NCBI GenBank assembly: GCA_027487485.1
Contig: JAIYDN010000008.1
Location: forward strand, 1 to 64,000
Direction of reading: 5' to 3'
Source of the DNA: Planctomycetaceae bacterium
GTDB taxonomy: Bacteria; Planctomycetota; Planctomycetia; Pirellulales; Pirellulaceae
DNA length: 64,000 nucleotides
Shown: one piece after another, positions 45,153-53,914 of the stretch
Layout: every line of letters begins with the position of its first letter
Numbering within the stretch: the stretch's first letter is position 1
Notes under the pieces: generated by a model
The model's database searches: none
What the model was told of the DNA's origin: nothing
What the model saw: only the letters and a program-made list of their open reading frames with translations
Translations under genes and position numbers: made by a program

Positions 45153-45181
45153 CGTTCCGTTGGCAATATGCCAACGGAACG
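45153..45181 (-). terminator. Hairpin downstream of the TIGR03000 gene
   Basis: CGTTCCGTTGGCA (45153-45165), loop ATA, TGCCAACGGAACG (45169-45181): a perfect 13-bp stem 19 bases beyond the stop of the minus-strand gene ending at 45200. There is no immediate T-tract, so it may act as a transcript-stabilising hairpin or a bidirectional end rather than a classical intrinsic terminator. Confidence 0.5.
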
Positions 45182-45199
45182 CATGTTGGACCGTCATGA

Positions 45200-46477
45200 C
45201 TAATTGGAGGCCACTTTGTTGAGGACTTGGTCATCTTCAAAGTTGAAGGTGATTTCCAACTTGTCGCCACCGATCAAACGGATGGTCTTTTCCTTGGTTT
45301 TGCCCTTATGAGTAACGACGATCTTGTAGTCGTCCCAAGCTTGGCCTTCTACCAATTGCTTCGTGCGATAGATGCGGGATGCACCTTCGCTCTTTGTTGG
45401 GTTTTGTGCCAGAGTGACTTGAGCATCCTCAGGCACGTTCAAGGTCAAAACCGTCTCGACTGGATCATCGGCCTTCAGCATATCGAAGACGATTTCTTCG
45501 CCGTTGCCGCTGTTAACCACAACCGTCTTGTTTTGAACCACTTCGGAGCCATCCTCTTTGGTCAGGATTGCCTTCAATTCAAAGCGGTAGGCTTCGTTTT
45601 CTCGAAGGTTGTTGCTCACGAAATGACGAACGTCGCCAGTCGAGCTGGTCTTGTTGCCATTCACGTAAACAACAGCCGCTTCAGGAAGCTTGACCGACAA
45701 ATGAACTTCGGTGGGCTGAATCAGTCCGCTTGAAGCCAACTTGCCTGCAGATTGCGAGGAAGAACGATTTGCGCTTGGTGTACCTGCTGCGCCTGGAGCA
45801 GCGGGAGTGCTTGGGACAACGGTACCTTCGGCTGGAGCGCTCATGATGGTACCAGGTGCGTGGTAAGTTTCGGATGGTACGTAGCTGTCATACGTTCCAT
45901 AGTGCGACGAGCCCGAGCTACCGCCGTAGACAGGTGACGAATAGCTTCCGCCCGAAGATCCACCCGAGGAACCGCCCGAAGATCCACCGATGTAGGAACC
46001 ACCGGAAGATCCGCCTGAAGAGCCACCATGACGAGCGAAATGTCCGCCGGAGCTGCCGTGACCTACACGACGATAAACGCCACCCGAAGATCCGCCCGAA
46101 GAGCCACCGGAAGAACCGCCAGAGGATCCGCCAGAAGAACCGTAATGAGTTGCTCGTGCTGCTACTTTGGCGCTCATGTGGTCATGAATCTTGGTATGCA
46201 AACGACGCAATGGGCCAACATGCCCGCCACCCGAAGAACCGCCGGAGGACCCGCCAGAAGATCCACCGTACACTCCGCCGCTTGATCCGTAGCCGCCGCT
46301 GCTTCCACCGCTGGAGCCGTATGCGGAAGCGTATCCGCCGCTCGAGCCATAACCAGCTGCATAGCCACCACTGCTACCGCCGCTGCTTCCCCATCCGGCA
46401 GACGCAGTGCTAGCGCCAGCCAAAAGCAAGGCAACCATCGAAGTTCCAGACAGTAAATTCTTCAAGTTTTTTCTCAT
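45200..46477 (-). CDS. Secreted (GSSGG)n repeat protein with two TIGR03000 domains
   Basis: 425 residues. I chose the ATG at 46477 because GGAGG lies seven bases upstream and it starts a signal peptide, MRKNLKNLLSGTSMVALLL followed by AGASTASA. Residues about 28-200 are dominated by Gly-Ser repeats (GSSGGSSGG with interspersed Tyr and His). Two related beta domains of the planctomycete TIGR03000 family follow: about 260-335 (LPEAAVVYVNGNKTSSTGD, HFVSNNL) and about 345-420 (VPEDAQVTLAQNPTKSEGAS). Such proteins are exported and may be cell-wall or surface associated; the function is unknown. The region's synonymous codon variation shows that the repeat is not a recent DNA expansion throughout. 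Confidence 0.85.
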   Translation of the reverse strand: MRKNLKNLLSGTSMVALLLAGASTASAGWGSSGGSSGGYAAGYGSSGGYASAYGSSGGSSGGYGSSGGVYGGSSGGSSGGSSGGGHVGPLRRLHTKIHDHMSAKVAARATHYGSSGGSSGGSSGGSSGGSSGGVYRRVGHGSSGGHFARHGGSSGGSSGGSYIGGSSGGSSGGSSGGSYSSPVYGGSSGSSHYGTYDSYVPSETYHAPGTIMSAPAEGTVVPSTPAAPGAAGTPSANRSSSQSAGKLASSGLIQPTEVHLSVKLPEAAVVYVNGNKTSSTGDVRHFVSNNLRENEAYRFELKAILTKEDGSEVVQNKTVVVNSGNGEEIVFDMLKADDPVETVLTLNVPEDAQVTLAQNPTKSEGASRIYRTKQLVEGQAWDDYKIVVTHKGKTKEKTIRLIGGDKLEITFNFEDDQVLNKVASN

Positions 46478-46898
46478 GACGTTCCTCCGAGTCGGTACAA
46501 AACACTGCATCATCCGGCAGTTAATAGTATCTGAGAATATCCGGAATCGATGGTAATTCAAGAAGACTGGGTAGAATTTAGGGACTGGTTGCAACAGTTC
46601 GTACCAACATTAACGGTGATTTCTGTACTTTTCGCCCCCCGGCAGTACATCCGACGTCTCTTGCAACATGCCCCTCCTTGTTTAATTTTTCCCAAAAACA
46701 TCCCCCTTTCTCAGAGAATTTTGAGCACCGAACACGGAACAAGGCATCGAAAAATAATCACTTGGTCTGCTCGAAAGCAAGCTCGTGGAGCATCGTAACT
46801 GCGGCTCAAGTTGGTCTTGAGGAACAGTCCAGGTCCATTTCGACGATCGTGAGTGAGATGCTCGAACGACAGATGCTTTGTTTCGAATGGAGCAAACG
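46478..46898. other. Intergenic region upstream of the TIGR03000 gene
   Basis: Should contain the promoter of the gene starting at 46477. I see no repeat, RNA gene or convincing coding frame; open frames here lack homologous-looking sequence. Confidence 0.5.
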
Positions 46899-47756
46899 CT
46901 AGATGGAAGGGACTGTCTCTTTAATCACAATGTCTCCATTGGAAGATTCCAAAGTTAGCGAAACGCCCAAGCTGGATTGACCTTCAAGATCGGCGCCCCA
47001 TGTGCCTTCAATCGCGTTTTCAGATTTTCTTGTTGTCTTCAGGTTGGATGCCGGGAATTGGACAGTCCCATTGGTTGTCGTAGCCTTAACCTTCAAGTTC
47101 GTTGATGCAGGAAGAGTCGCCTCGATCTCCCCGTTGGTTGTGATGGCTTTGCAATCACCTTGCAGGTTACATCCAGTTATATCAATCCTTCCGTTGCTTG
47201 TTCTAGCCTGCAAGTTTCCATCACATTGTTTCACTTCGATTTCGCCGTTGCTCGAATTCAATTCGACACTGCCTAGGGCATTGGAGATCGATACGTCACC
47301 GTTGGAGGTATTGGCGCTAACGGATGCTTGGCTATCCGCACTGGAGATTCGGCCGTTGCTGGAAGTGAGTCGCAGATTGCATCCGGATGGCACCCTTACT
47401 TCAAAGTCAACTGAATTCGAGACGAACATCGAACGCTCTTTTTGTTGCTGGGCAACAATTTGAGTGGACTTTTCATTCGATTCAATCGACGGGATCAACG
47501 AGTCCAGGATACCTTCCGCTTCCTTTTGGCTAGATCCATATGCTTTCATATGGGCCACAATCGAAATCTCCGGCAGTTCACTTTTCGTAATCACGATATC
47601 GCCGCAAAACGAACTAACCTCAACTTCCATTTGCGAATCGAAAGGGATCGTTTTCTGGAAATCGCGACTTGCCGAATAGTTCTTTATGTTGCAGCCTACG
47701 AACGGGATACAACACGACAGCAACGTGAAGCAGGTGAATGCAAGTCGATTTTTCAT
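46899..47756 (-). CDS. DUF4097-like putative lipoprotein with SNG repeat solenoid
   Basis: 285 residues from the ATG at 47756 (an upstream TTG at 47774 is less likely). The N-terminus is MKNRLAFTCFTLLSCC followed by IPFVGC, a lipobox-like motif with Cys22, so probably a lipoprotein. Repeats such as LTSSNGRISS, NTSNGDVSIS, NSSNGEIEVK, RTSNGRIDIT and TTNGEIEATL recur about every 15-20 residues, the pattern of a DUF4097-type beta solenoid (adhesin-like). Function unknown; an envelope or sensory role is plausible. It is divergent from the glycerate kinase gene. Confidence 0.75.
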   Translation of the reverse strand: MKNRLAFTCFTLLSCCIPFVGCNIKNYSASRDFQKTIPFDSQMEVEVSSFCGDIVITKSELPEISIVAHMKAYGSSQKEAEGILDSLIPSIESNEKSTQIVAQQQKERSMFVSNSVDFEVRVPSGCNLRLTSSNGRISSADSQASVSANTSNGDVSISNALGSVELNSSNGEIEVKQCDGNLQARTSNGRIDITGCNLQGDCKAITTNGEIEATLPASTNLKVKATTTNGTVQFPASNLKTTRKSENAIEGTWGADLEGQSSLGVSLTLESSNGDIVIKETVPSI

Positions 47757-47947
47757 TTGGATCGCTTTATGCAAGAGTCAAGATATTGCCCAATTGTCCC
47801 ATGGAAGTTCGAACATGATTCGAATATCTTGGGAAACTTGCTGGAGTTAGCCAATCTTCAGCCTGCAGCATCGCAGCATGAATAATCCGGGGCAGCCTAT
47901 AGAATGCCATCCCCAATCGATCTACTCCACAATTTCCCAAAAACCTT

Positions 47948-49345
47948 ATGGGTTCTGCGACCTTCTCGGACCAAGTTTCCCGTGATGCACTCGATATTTG
48001 GCGTTACGGTGTTGATGCTGTACGTGCTGATCGTGTCGTGGAATCACAATCCTCGTGGGATGGCCGTTGGCTTACGCTGGGTGAGAAAAACTGGGACTTA
48101 AAAGGCTGTTCGCGGCTGATTCTTGTAGGTGCTGGCAAAGCTTGCGACGGTATGTTGTTTGGTTTGTTGCGCATGCTTCAAAAATCGGGACGCCCGTTTC
48201 CAAGTCTAGCTGGATGGTTCAATATCCCCGAACGAACGACTCCGTGGCATACAGAACTTCCAGGTGGAATCACCTTATGCCAGGCACGACCTCCGGGGAT
48301 GAACCAACCTACCGAAAAGGTTGTATCGGGAACCAACGAGATCCTGAAGCTAGTATCGAACGCTCAACGGAACGATTGCGTCATCGCCTTGATCAGCGGC
48401 GGTGGATCGGCACTGCTATGCTCGCCTATCGATGGCCTTTCTCTTCTCGAAAAAGTAGAACTGACCAAGGCTCTTTCCGACAGCGGAGCCAACATCGAGC
48501 AACTCAATTCGGTCCGACGATGCCTAAGCAACGTCAAGGGAGGTGGACTTGCGCGGGCTTGCAACGCCAAGCACTTGATCACTTGCATTCTTTCCGATGT
48601 GCTTGGGGATCCCCTTGAGATCATTGCTTCGGGCCCAACCGTGCTTACTCCCGAACCAGACGCTGCGTACGCGCTGAAAGTACTGGATTCTTTCTTCCCG
48701 AACCAATTTGCCAACATCCGTACATTGCTCCTAAAAGCAATGCATCAGAATCGCCTTCAGAGCAAAACCAACCCTCGATGCGAACTCGAACATGTTCTTT
48801 TAGCGAACAACGCAACCGCAGTGGACGCAGCCGGCCAAAAAGCAGTCGAGCTAGGATATCGATATTGGATGCATGCCGCGCCGAAGAGCGAAGGAGATGT
48901 TCAAACTCTAGGCGAAAAAATAGCATCTCAAATTGTCGCTACGTCCACGCAGGAGCATATCGATTGCCTTATTTCAGGCGGGGAACCAACTGTCGCTTTG
49001 CCATCGATAGAAACACGAGGCATCGGAGGTAGAAACCAACAGCTCGCTCTTTCGGTCTTGCTTCATTTGCAACAAAACCCAGCTTGGGATCTACATCAAG
49101 ACTTTACTTTTATCTCCGGCGGTACCGACGGGGAAGATGGGCCAACCGACGCAGCAGGTGCTATGATCAACCGAATGGTGATCGAAAACATGAACAAGCT
49201 CGGGCTGAACCCCGCAGACTACATCCAGCGTTGCGATGCCTACCGATTCTTCGAACAAACCCAAGGCCTGATTATCACCGGCCCAACCTGGACGAACGTA
49301 TGCGATCTGCGAGTCGCGGTTCTGTCACGCTCGAAAACAACTTAG
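47948..49345 (+). CDS. Glycerate 2-kinase (DUF4147/MOFRL family)
   Basis: 465 residues. Phosphorylates D-glycerate to 2-phosphoglycerate using ATP, linking glyoxylate or serine breakdown to glycolysis. Visible motifs are VGAGKA near residue 60, ISGGGSALLCSP (DUF4147 domain), VKGGGLARA, SDVLGDP with IASGPT, and the C-terminal MOFRL region GGRNQQLALSVLLHL and ISGGTDGEDGPTDAAGAMI. Length and motif order fit the family. No clear ribosome site precedes the ATG. The next gene, nadD, starts 13 bases after the stop and is probably co-transcribed. Confidence 0.9.
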   Translation: MGSATFSDQVSRDALDIWRYGVDAVRADRVVESQSSWDGRWLTLGEKNWDLKGCSRLILVGAGKACDGMLFGLLRMLQKSGRPFPSLAGWFNIPERTTPWHTELPGGITLCQARPPGMNQPTEKVVSGTNEILKLVSNAQRNDCVIALISGGGSALLCSPIDGLSLLEKVELTKALSDSGANIEQLNSVRRCLSNVKGGGLARACNAKHLITCILSDVLGDPLEIIASGPTVLTPEPDAAYALKVLDSFFPNQFANIRTLLLKAMHQNRLQSKTNPRCELEHVLLANNATAVDAAGQKAVELGYRYWMHAAPKSEGDVQTLGEKIASQIVATSTQEHIDCLISGGEPTVALPSIETRGIGGRNQQLALSVLLHLQQNPAWDLHQDFTFISGGTDGEDGPTDAAGAMINRMVIENMNKLGLNPADYIQRCDAYRFFEQTQGLIITGPTWTNVCDLRVAVLSRSKTT

Positions 49346-49358
49346 GAACCTTAAAATC

Positions 49359-50015
49359 ATGAAGCGTAAAATTGGATTGTTTGGTGGGTCGTTCGACCCC
49401 ATCCATCACGGCCATTTGATGCTCGCCGAATTATGTCGCGAATCCCTTCAACTGGACCAAGTACGATTCCTGGTCGCGAACATTTCACCATTAAAAACAA
49501 ATCAAAAAACTGCAAGCAATCGCGACCGGATCGAAATGGTCAAGCTTGCGATCGGTGGCAACCCCTATTTTGAATTGGACACTCGTGAAATCGATCGAGG
49601 GGGTGTTAGCTACACGCTGGATTCCGTTCGGTCCATTCAAGAAGAACTATTGCGCAAGGATGAAGCCCAAACGGAGCTTTTTTTGTTGATGGGTGCTGAC
49701 GTACTAAAGGACATTGCAAAATGGCATCAACCCAAGCAGCTCTTTCAGTTGATTACCCCCTGTGTTATCAGCCGAGGTGGTTTCGGGGAACCTGCCTGGG
49801 AACATCTTCAGCCGTTCATGTCCGCAGATCGATTGTCAGCAGCGCAACGTCTTCAAGTGGCCGCTCCCCAAATCGATATCAGCTCGACTCACCTCAGAAC
49901 ACGAGTCCGCAAAGGGCAAAGCATTCGATATCAAGTCCCTCCGTCCGTAAGTGCATACATTCTTGCACAATCGCTATACCAAGAGTCTACGGAGCCGAAC
50001 TCGAAAAGTGAGTAG
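49359..50015 (+). CDS. nadD: Nicotinate-nucleotide adenylyltransferase
   Basis: 218 residues. Joins nicotinate mononucleotide and ATP to make deamido-NAD in NAD synthesis. The start motif GLFGGSFDPIHHGHL holds the H-x-G-H signature of nucleotidyl transferases; the C-terminal ISSTHLRTRVRKG corresponds to the family ISSTxIR motif. FLLMGADVLKDIAKWH matches the conserved middle. AGGAA lies about ten bases upstream of the ATG. It follows the glycerate kinase gene by 13 bases. Confidence 0.95.
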   Translation: MKRKIGLFGGSFDPIHHGHLMLAELCRESLQLDQVRFLVANISPLKTNQKTASNRDRIEMVKLAIGGNPYFELDTREIDRGGVSYTLDSVRSIQEELLRKDEAQTELFLLMGADVLKDIAKWHQPKQLFQLITPCVISRGGFGEPAWEHLQPFMSADRLSAAQRLQVAAPQIDISSTHLRTRVRKGQSIRYQVPPSVSAYILAQSLYQESTEPNSKSE

Positions 50016-50127
50016 CGGTCGGGAAGCTACCAGAAATGACAAATTCAGTCGTAAAGGCGAACAAGTGCAATGAATATCATTCGCTCAGATGTCACCGCGG
50101 GGTATCACCTCGGGCGAAGCGTTACTG

Positions 50128-51552
50128 CTATCTCTTGATAGTAACTGGCGAACCGCGTCCTAGCATTCCGAACAGGTCGCTTGCATCCATTGGTGACAAG
50201 CTGATGCACCCGAGTTTGCCATCGGATGGTCCTTCCGACGATCCGTGGATGCACACGTCTTGGCCCAAATCGATCCACCAACCACCATATGGGTTGCGAG
50301 GGTCGTTGGCCAGTATTTGCACTCCGTTGCCGTAATAGTTCTTGTTCGTCTGTTTATCGATGACTTGAAAGAGACCTGGTTTTGGAGCGGGCTCATTTCC
50401 CAAGGTCACTGGATAGCGACCTGCATACAGGTCTCCTAAAAACACGGTAAGCTCACCACGAGTCAAGTCAACCTCGGCTCGGAAGGGCCCCGGCACTACC
50501 TTGAGTCGCGCGCCGCTTGGCAGTTCTTTGGTCGATTCGATCGCGTTAATTCGAGCGATGATCTCGCCAGGAACGTCATACCTTTTTGAGATGTCGCTGA
50601 GAGTCTCGCCCGGGGCGACAATGTATACACTGTCGAGCATGTGACGTCTGGAATAGACCACTTCGCGAGCCAACGCATCCAACAGGTCTAGAAGATCTTG
50701 TCTTTGTTCATCGGTCAGTTCCGGAGCGTTGTAAAACGTGGAAAGGGTTGCAAGACCATCCTTGAGTTCTCCTCGATTGATCTGTTCCATCGCCAAGTCT
50801 TTTGCATTTTCATAGGCCTTGGAAACGGCGGTGGACTTAATCCCTCCCTGGGGGGTTGGGGGGCCCAAATCCAAGGGCGATGATGAACTTGCGTTGTCAC
50901 CCATCGGAATTTTGGGGGTGTTTGATCCGGATACTAAGTCGGCAGGAACGCTTGAGGGATTATTGAGCCCGAATGTTGGCGTGCTGGTGGAAATAGGCGA
51001 GGAATCGGATTCCTCAGGTTGCGGCTTCACGCTGCTTTCGGGCAATGGTGGCAGGAGCGGTATCGAGTTCGGCAGTGCCGGCGAAGCCAAATCCCGTGCC
51101 GGCGAAGCCAAATTCCCGTCTGATTTTGGGGTGCTCGGAATTGTGTTGGGCGTTTCCGTTGCGACCAATAAGGTCGAAGGAGGAACGGAGTTGTTTTCCT
51201 TGGTAGGGCTTCCAGAAAGCTCCAACGCATTGGTTGGTACGCTTGAAGGGGCTGGCGTTAACGTGGGAGAAGGAAAGGCATTGGTGGCGGAGTTGGACGA
51301 GCCAAACGAAGGGGCTGGCGTGCTATTGAAGGCCTCGAAGCCGTTGGATACTCCGGAGGGGCTTGAAGGGCCGTTCGCCGGAAAGGGGGAAAGCGTACTG
51401 CCAGGACCGGATACATCGGGTAATGTCTCCATTCCAATCAGATCTTCATACTCCGGCTTCAACGGAGTGTCGGTTCCGTTCAGGGCGATGTACCCGCTGT
51501 AAAGTACGAAAAGCAGCAACACTACGACAAAAGCTGTTTTGATGGTTTGCAC
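50128..51552 (-). CDS. L,D-transpeptidase (YkuD) with LysM domain
   Basis: 474 residues from GTG 51552, chosen because GGGAGG sits six bases upstream; the longer frame from 51597 has no such site. A single N-terminal membrane anchor (TAFVVVLLLFVLYSG) is followed by a long Pro/Ser/Thr-rich linker (about 40-230), then a helical segment, a LysM domain (YIVAPGETLSDISKRYDVPG) and a YkuD domain. The catalytic motif is CIHGSSEG followed by KLGCISLS with Cys449. The enzyme would make 3-3 crosslinks in peptidoglycan or attach proteins to it; a functional one supports peptidoglycan in this planctomycete. The linker holds a small tandem LASPA repeat. Confidence 0.88.
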   Translation of the reverse strand: MQTIKTAFVVVLLLFVLYSGYIALNGTDTPLKPEYEDLIGMETLPDVSGPGSTLSPFPANGPSSPSGVSNGFEAFNSTPAPSFGSSNSATNAFPSPTLTPAPSSVPTNALELSGSPTKENNSVPPSTLLVATETPNTIPSTPKSDGNLASPARDLASPALPNSIPLLPPLPESSVKPQPEESDSSPISTSTPTFGLNNPSSVPADLVSGSNTPKIPMGDNASSSSPLDLGPPTPQGGIKSTAVSKAYENAKDLAMEQINRGELKDGLATLSTFYNAPELTDEQRQDLLDLLDALAREVVYSRRHMLDSVYIVAPGETLSDISKRYDVPGEIIARINAIESTKELPSGARLKVVPGPFRAEVDLTRGELTVFLGDLYAGRYPVTLGNEPAPKPGLFQVIDKQTNKNYYGNGVQILANDPRNPYGGWWIDLGQDVCIHGSSEGPSDGKLGCISLSPMDASDLFGMLGRGSPVTIKR

Positions 51553-51624
51553 TTCGGTCCTCCCTGACCGTGAGTTCAAAATGAAATACCCTTCCACGGG
51601 GCCTGCTGGGGATGCTAGACACCG

Positions 51625-51933
51625 TTAGCCAGGCAAGTCAATCTCAATTACCCCATTGCCTTCACGGATTTTGTAGCTTTTTAACATCGGTTTGCAGGTC
51701 GTGCTATTGTTGCCAGTAGCAAGATCGTATTGCCAACCATGCCAAGGGCAGGTGACTGTTCCGTTGGCGATTTTGCCTTTTGCCAAGGGCCCTCCCTGGT
51801 GCATGCAAACGCCGTCTATGGCGTAAAGGGCGTTTGCATGCCGGTAGACTGCAATGACATCCTGCCCGCATACCATTTCGATCGCAGCTCCCTCGACGAG
51901 TTCTTGGGTTGGGCAAACAGTTTTCCAAGCCAC
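51625..51933 (-). CDS. Rieske-type [2Fe-2S] ferredoxin
   Basis: 102 residues from a GTG at 51933. The two iron-sulfur motifs are complete: CMHQGG (Cys43, His45) and CPWHGWQYD (Cys62, His65). The compact single-domain size fits NirD-like or ferredoxin subunits of dioxygenases, which pass electrons. It lies 55 bases after the PQQ-propeller gene on the same strand, so may be co-transcribed; no partner oxygenase or reductase is in view. Confidence 0.9.
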   Translation of the reverse strand: MAWKTVCPTQELVEGAAIEMVCGQDVIAVYRHANALYAIDGVCMHQGGPLAKGKIANGTVTCPWHGWQYDLATGNNSTTCKPMLKSYKIREGNGVIEIDLPG

Positions 51934-51988
51934 GTTCGATTACTTTTCTGTTGAGAGCGAAATGGTTGCAGGACGTTGTCGATCCAAA

Positions 51989-53278
51989 CTATTTGGAGAT
52001 ATCGTAGCAGAGGATATCATCCAAGGATCGGATGTAGAGCTTTCCGTCGACAATGGCGGGGTGAGCCCAGCTGGGTCGTTTGCCACTGCCTGGAATCTTG
52101 AACTGGCTGACGACGGTAAACTTGGATGGGTCGGCTTTGACGAGAGCGACTTCACCGTTTTGGAACTGGCAAATCAAATTCTTGCCAGCACCGATCACAA
52201 CGGTGGAGCCTTCGCCTGGACCACGCCCTTTCCAAAGGATTTTCCCGGTCAAAAGTTCTGCACAAAAAACTTGTCCTTTATCATCGGAATCACCATAGAT
52301 ATGGTCACCGATCAGAACGACCCCACCATGTTTGTTCGCAAGCTTTGTGTTAAGTCCATAAACTTCTTCGACGGAGACGCTACCGTTCCCCTCATCTTTT
52401 TGTCGCAGCAAGGCGCCGCCACGAGCGTACCCCACGGGCATGAACACAAGATCATCGCGAACGATTGGTGTTGGGATAACGGCAGTTGTTTTGTCGATGG
52501 GGTAGGACCATAGAAGCTTTCCATCTTCGGGCGAAACACCCAGCGCTCCGCTACCCGTTGTTTGTACGTAAACTCGATTGGAACCGATCTCTGAGATAAC
52601 GATCGATGCGTGACCGGCCCCGCGATCGCCTGGTCGTACTGTCTTCCAAAGAAGCTCCCCAGTCATTTTGTTCAAGGCGACCATAGTGGCCTGTTCGCCA
52701 CCTGGCGTGCAAACCAGTTTGTCGCCATCGATCAATACCGACTCGCTGTAGCCCCATGGATCATCTTTCTTGCCACCGAGATCATCCACAAGGTTTTTAC
52801 GCCAAACTTCTTTTCCATCTTGAGTATTGCAAGCGACCAGAACTCCCTTCGGAGCAATCACATAAACCATGTTGCCATCGACGGTTGGCGTGCTTCGCGA
52901 GTTGTGCCACTCCTCGTTCATTTCTTTCCAAGCAGGGCCAGTTCTTGTTGCCCAAAGCTGCTTGCCAGACTTTCGATCGTAGGCGGTCAAGTACTCTTCT
53001 TCATCGCTTTTGGTGGACAGGGCGTCTCCCAGAGTAAAAAGCTTGTCTCCAGCGATAGTAACACTTGCGTACCCACGGCCAGCACCTTTGACCTCCCAAA
53101 CCAATTTGGGGCCAGCCTTCGGCCAAGCGGTAAGCAGTTTTGGATCTTCTGAAACCGCTTTTCGGTCCGAACCGCGAAACGTAGGCCAATCATCCGCAAC
53201 CGCGAAAGAAGGCATTCCACAGAGAAAACATGATGCAGCGAAAATCGCTGGAATGCGCAGACTACGAACCAAAGACAT
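51989..53278 (-). CDS. Secreted PQQ-like beta-propeller protein
   Basis: 429 residues. A signal peptide (SLRIPAIFAASCFLCGMPSF, ending near AVA) is followed by blade repeats of the PQQ/BamB-like type: YLTAYDRKSGKQLWATRTG, VACNTQDGKEVWRKNL, ALNKMTGELLWKTV, GVSPEDGKLLWSYP and AELLTGKILWKGRG. It opens with WPTFRGSDRKAV, a common motif in planctomycete exported PQQ-like proteins. Such proteins are periplasmic; no PQQ-binding Trp-docking or metal residues could be assigned, so a dehydrogenase function is not shown. Confidence 0.85.
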   Translation of the reverse strand: MSLVRSLRIPAIFAASCFLCGMPSFAVADDWPTFRGSDRKAVSEDPKLLTAWPKAGPKLVWEVKGAGRGYASVTIAGDKLFTLGDALSTKSDEEEYLTAYDRKSGKQLWATRTGPAWKEMNEEWHNSRSTPTVDGNMVYVIAPKGVLVACNTQDGKEVWRKNLVDDLGGKKDDPWGYSESVLIDGDKLVCTPGGEQATMVALNKMTGELLWKTVRPGDRGAGHASIVISEIGSNRVYVQTTGSGALGVSPEDGKLLWSYPIDKTTAVIPTPIVRDDLVFMPVGYARGGALLRQKDEGNGSVSVEEVYGLNTKLANKHGGVVLIGDHIYGDSDDKGQVFCAELLTGKILWKGRGPGEGSTVVIGAGKNLICQFQNGEVALVKADPSKFTVVSQFKIPGSGKRPSWAHPAIVDGKLYIRSLDDILCYDISK

Positions 53279-53434
53279 TGAAATCGGCCTTTCTTAGGAG
53301 CTTTTAAAATTTCCGCGTGTCGCTCACCGCGATCAACGCTCTCCCAAATTCTACCAATTTCTCCTACTCATGGCTGTGGGGATCAGTCCACTGGACAAGA
53401 AAAAGCGTTTGATCCCTCGCTACAGCCTATGAGT

Positions 53435-53800
53435 TTACGCCGTTCGCTTCAGCGATATTGAGTAAAGCAACACAATGGAACCGCTAGCAAGTAGTGACCA
53501 CGGGAACCATTCTGACGGCCGGAACACTCGTTCGACTCCGGATTGACCGGGTGAAGAGAAAAAGCCGCCAGATTGTTGCATGCTTTGCTGCGCTGGATCG
53601 TCAATAACCCCGGCAACCAAAACTGCGCTATCAATCAAAAGGCACTCGATTCCCATAATGATGAGAACGATACCAACCGCACAAAAAAAAGCTCGCCACA
53701 TAGTTGAAGGACGAATCAAGATTCGTACACCCTTGATGGTTGAAACAGGTTGAAGCGACAATGGATGTCTCTTCATGAACACGACCACTTCGCTGGACAT
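53435..53800 (-). CDS. Small two-helix membrane protein
   Basis: About 121 residues from the ATG at 53800 (ATG 53776 is also possible). Two hydrophobic stretches (WRAFFCAVGIVLIIMGIECL and, near the end, WSLLASGSIVLLYSISL) flank a Gln/Gly/Ser-rich loop. I do not recognise a family. It follows the DUF4350 gene by about 115 bases on the same strand and may belong to that operon. Confidence 0.6.
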   Translation of the reverse strand: MSSEVVVFMKRHPLSLQPVSTIKGVRILIRPSTMWRAFFCAVGIVLIIMGIECLLIDSAVLVAGVIDDPAQQSMQQSGGFFSSPGQSGVERVFRPSEWFPWSLLASGSIVLLYSISLKRTA

Positions 53801-53914
53801 CGGCGACCGAAAAGAAAAGCTCCAGCCAATCAAGGTGGAAGCATGGCTTTTTTGCTATCAATCCGTCACCCTTGGATTTTCCGGCATCATCCCAATCTTC
53901 TGCAGAGCTGCGGC

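Larger units (their letters stand above)
44898..45199. other. Intergenic region holding repeat copy 2 and a hairpin
   Basis: No gene seen. Contains the second interspersed repeat arm (45020-45042) and a strong hairpin (45153-45181). Confidence 0.6.

Noticed and set aside
45153-45181. Classical intrinsic terminator
   Set aside because: The stem is strong but there is no adjacent T-tract in the minus-strand direction; kept only as a hairpin with moderate confidence.
45856-46413. Basic Arg/His-rich frame on the plus strand
   Set aside because: Antisense to the Gly-Ser repeat gene; its composition is dictated by the repeats.
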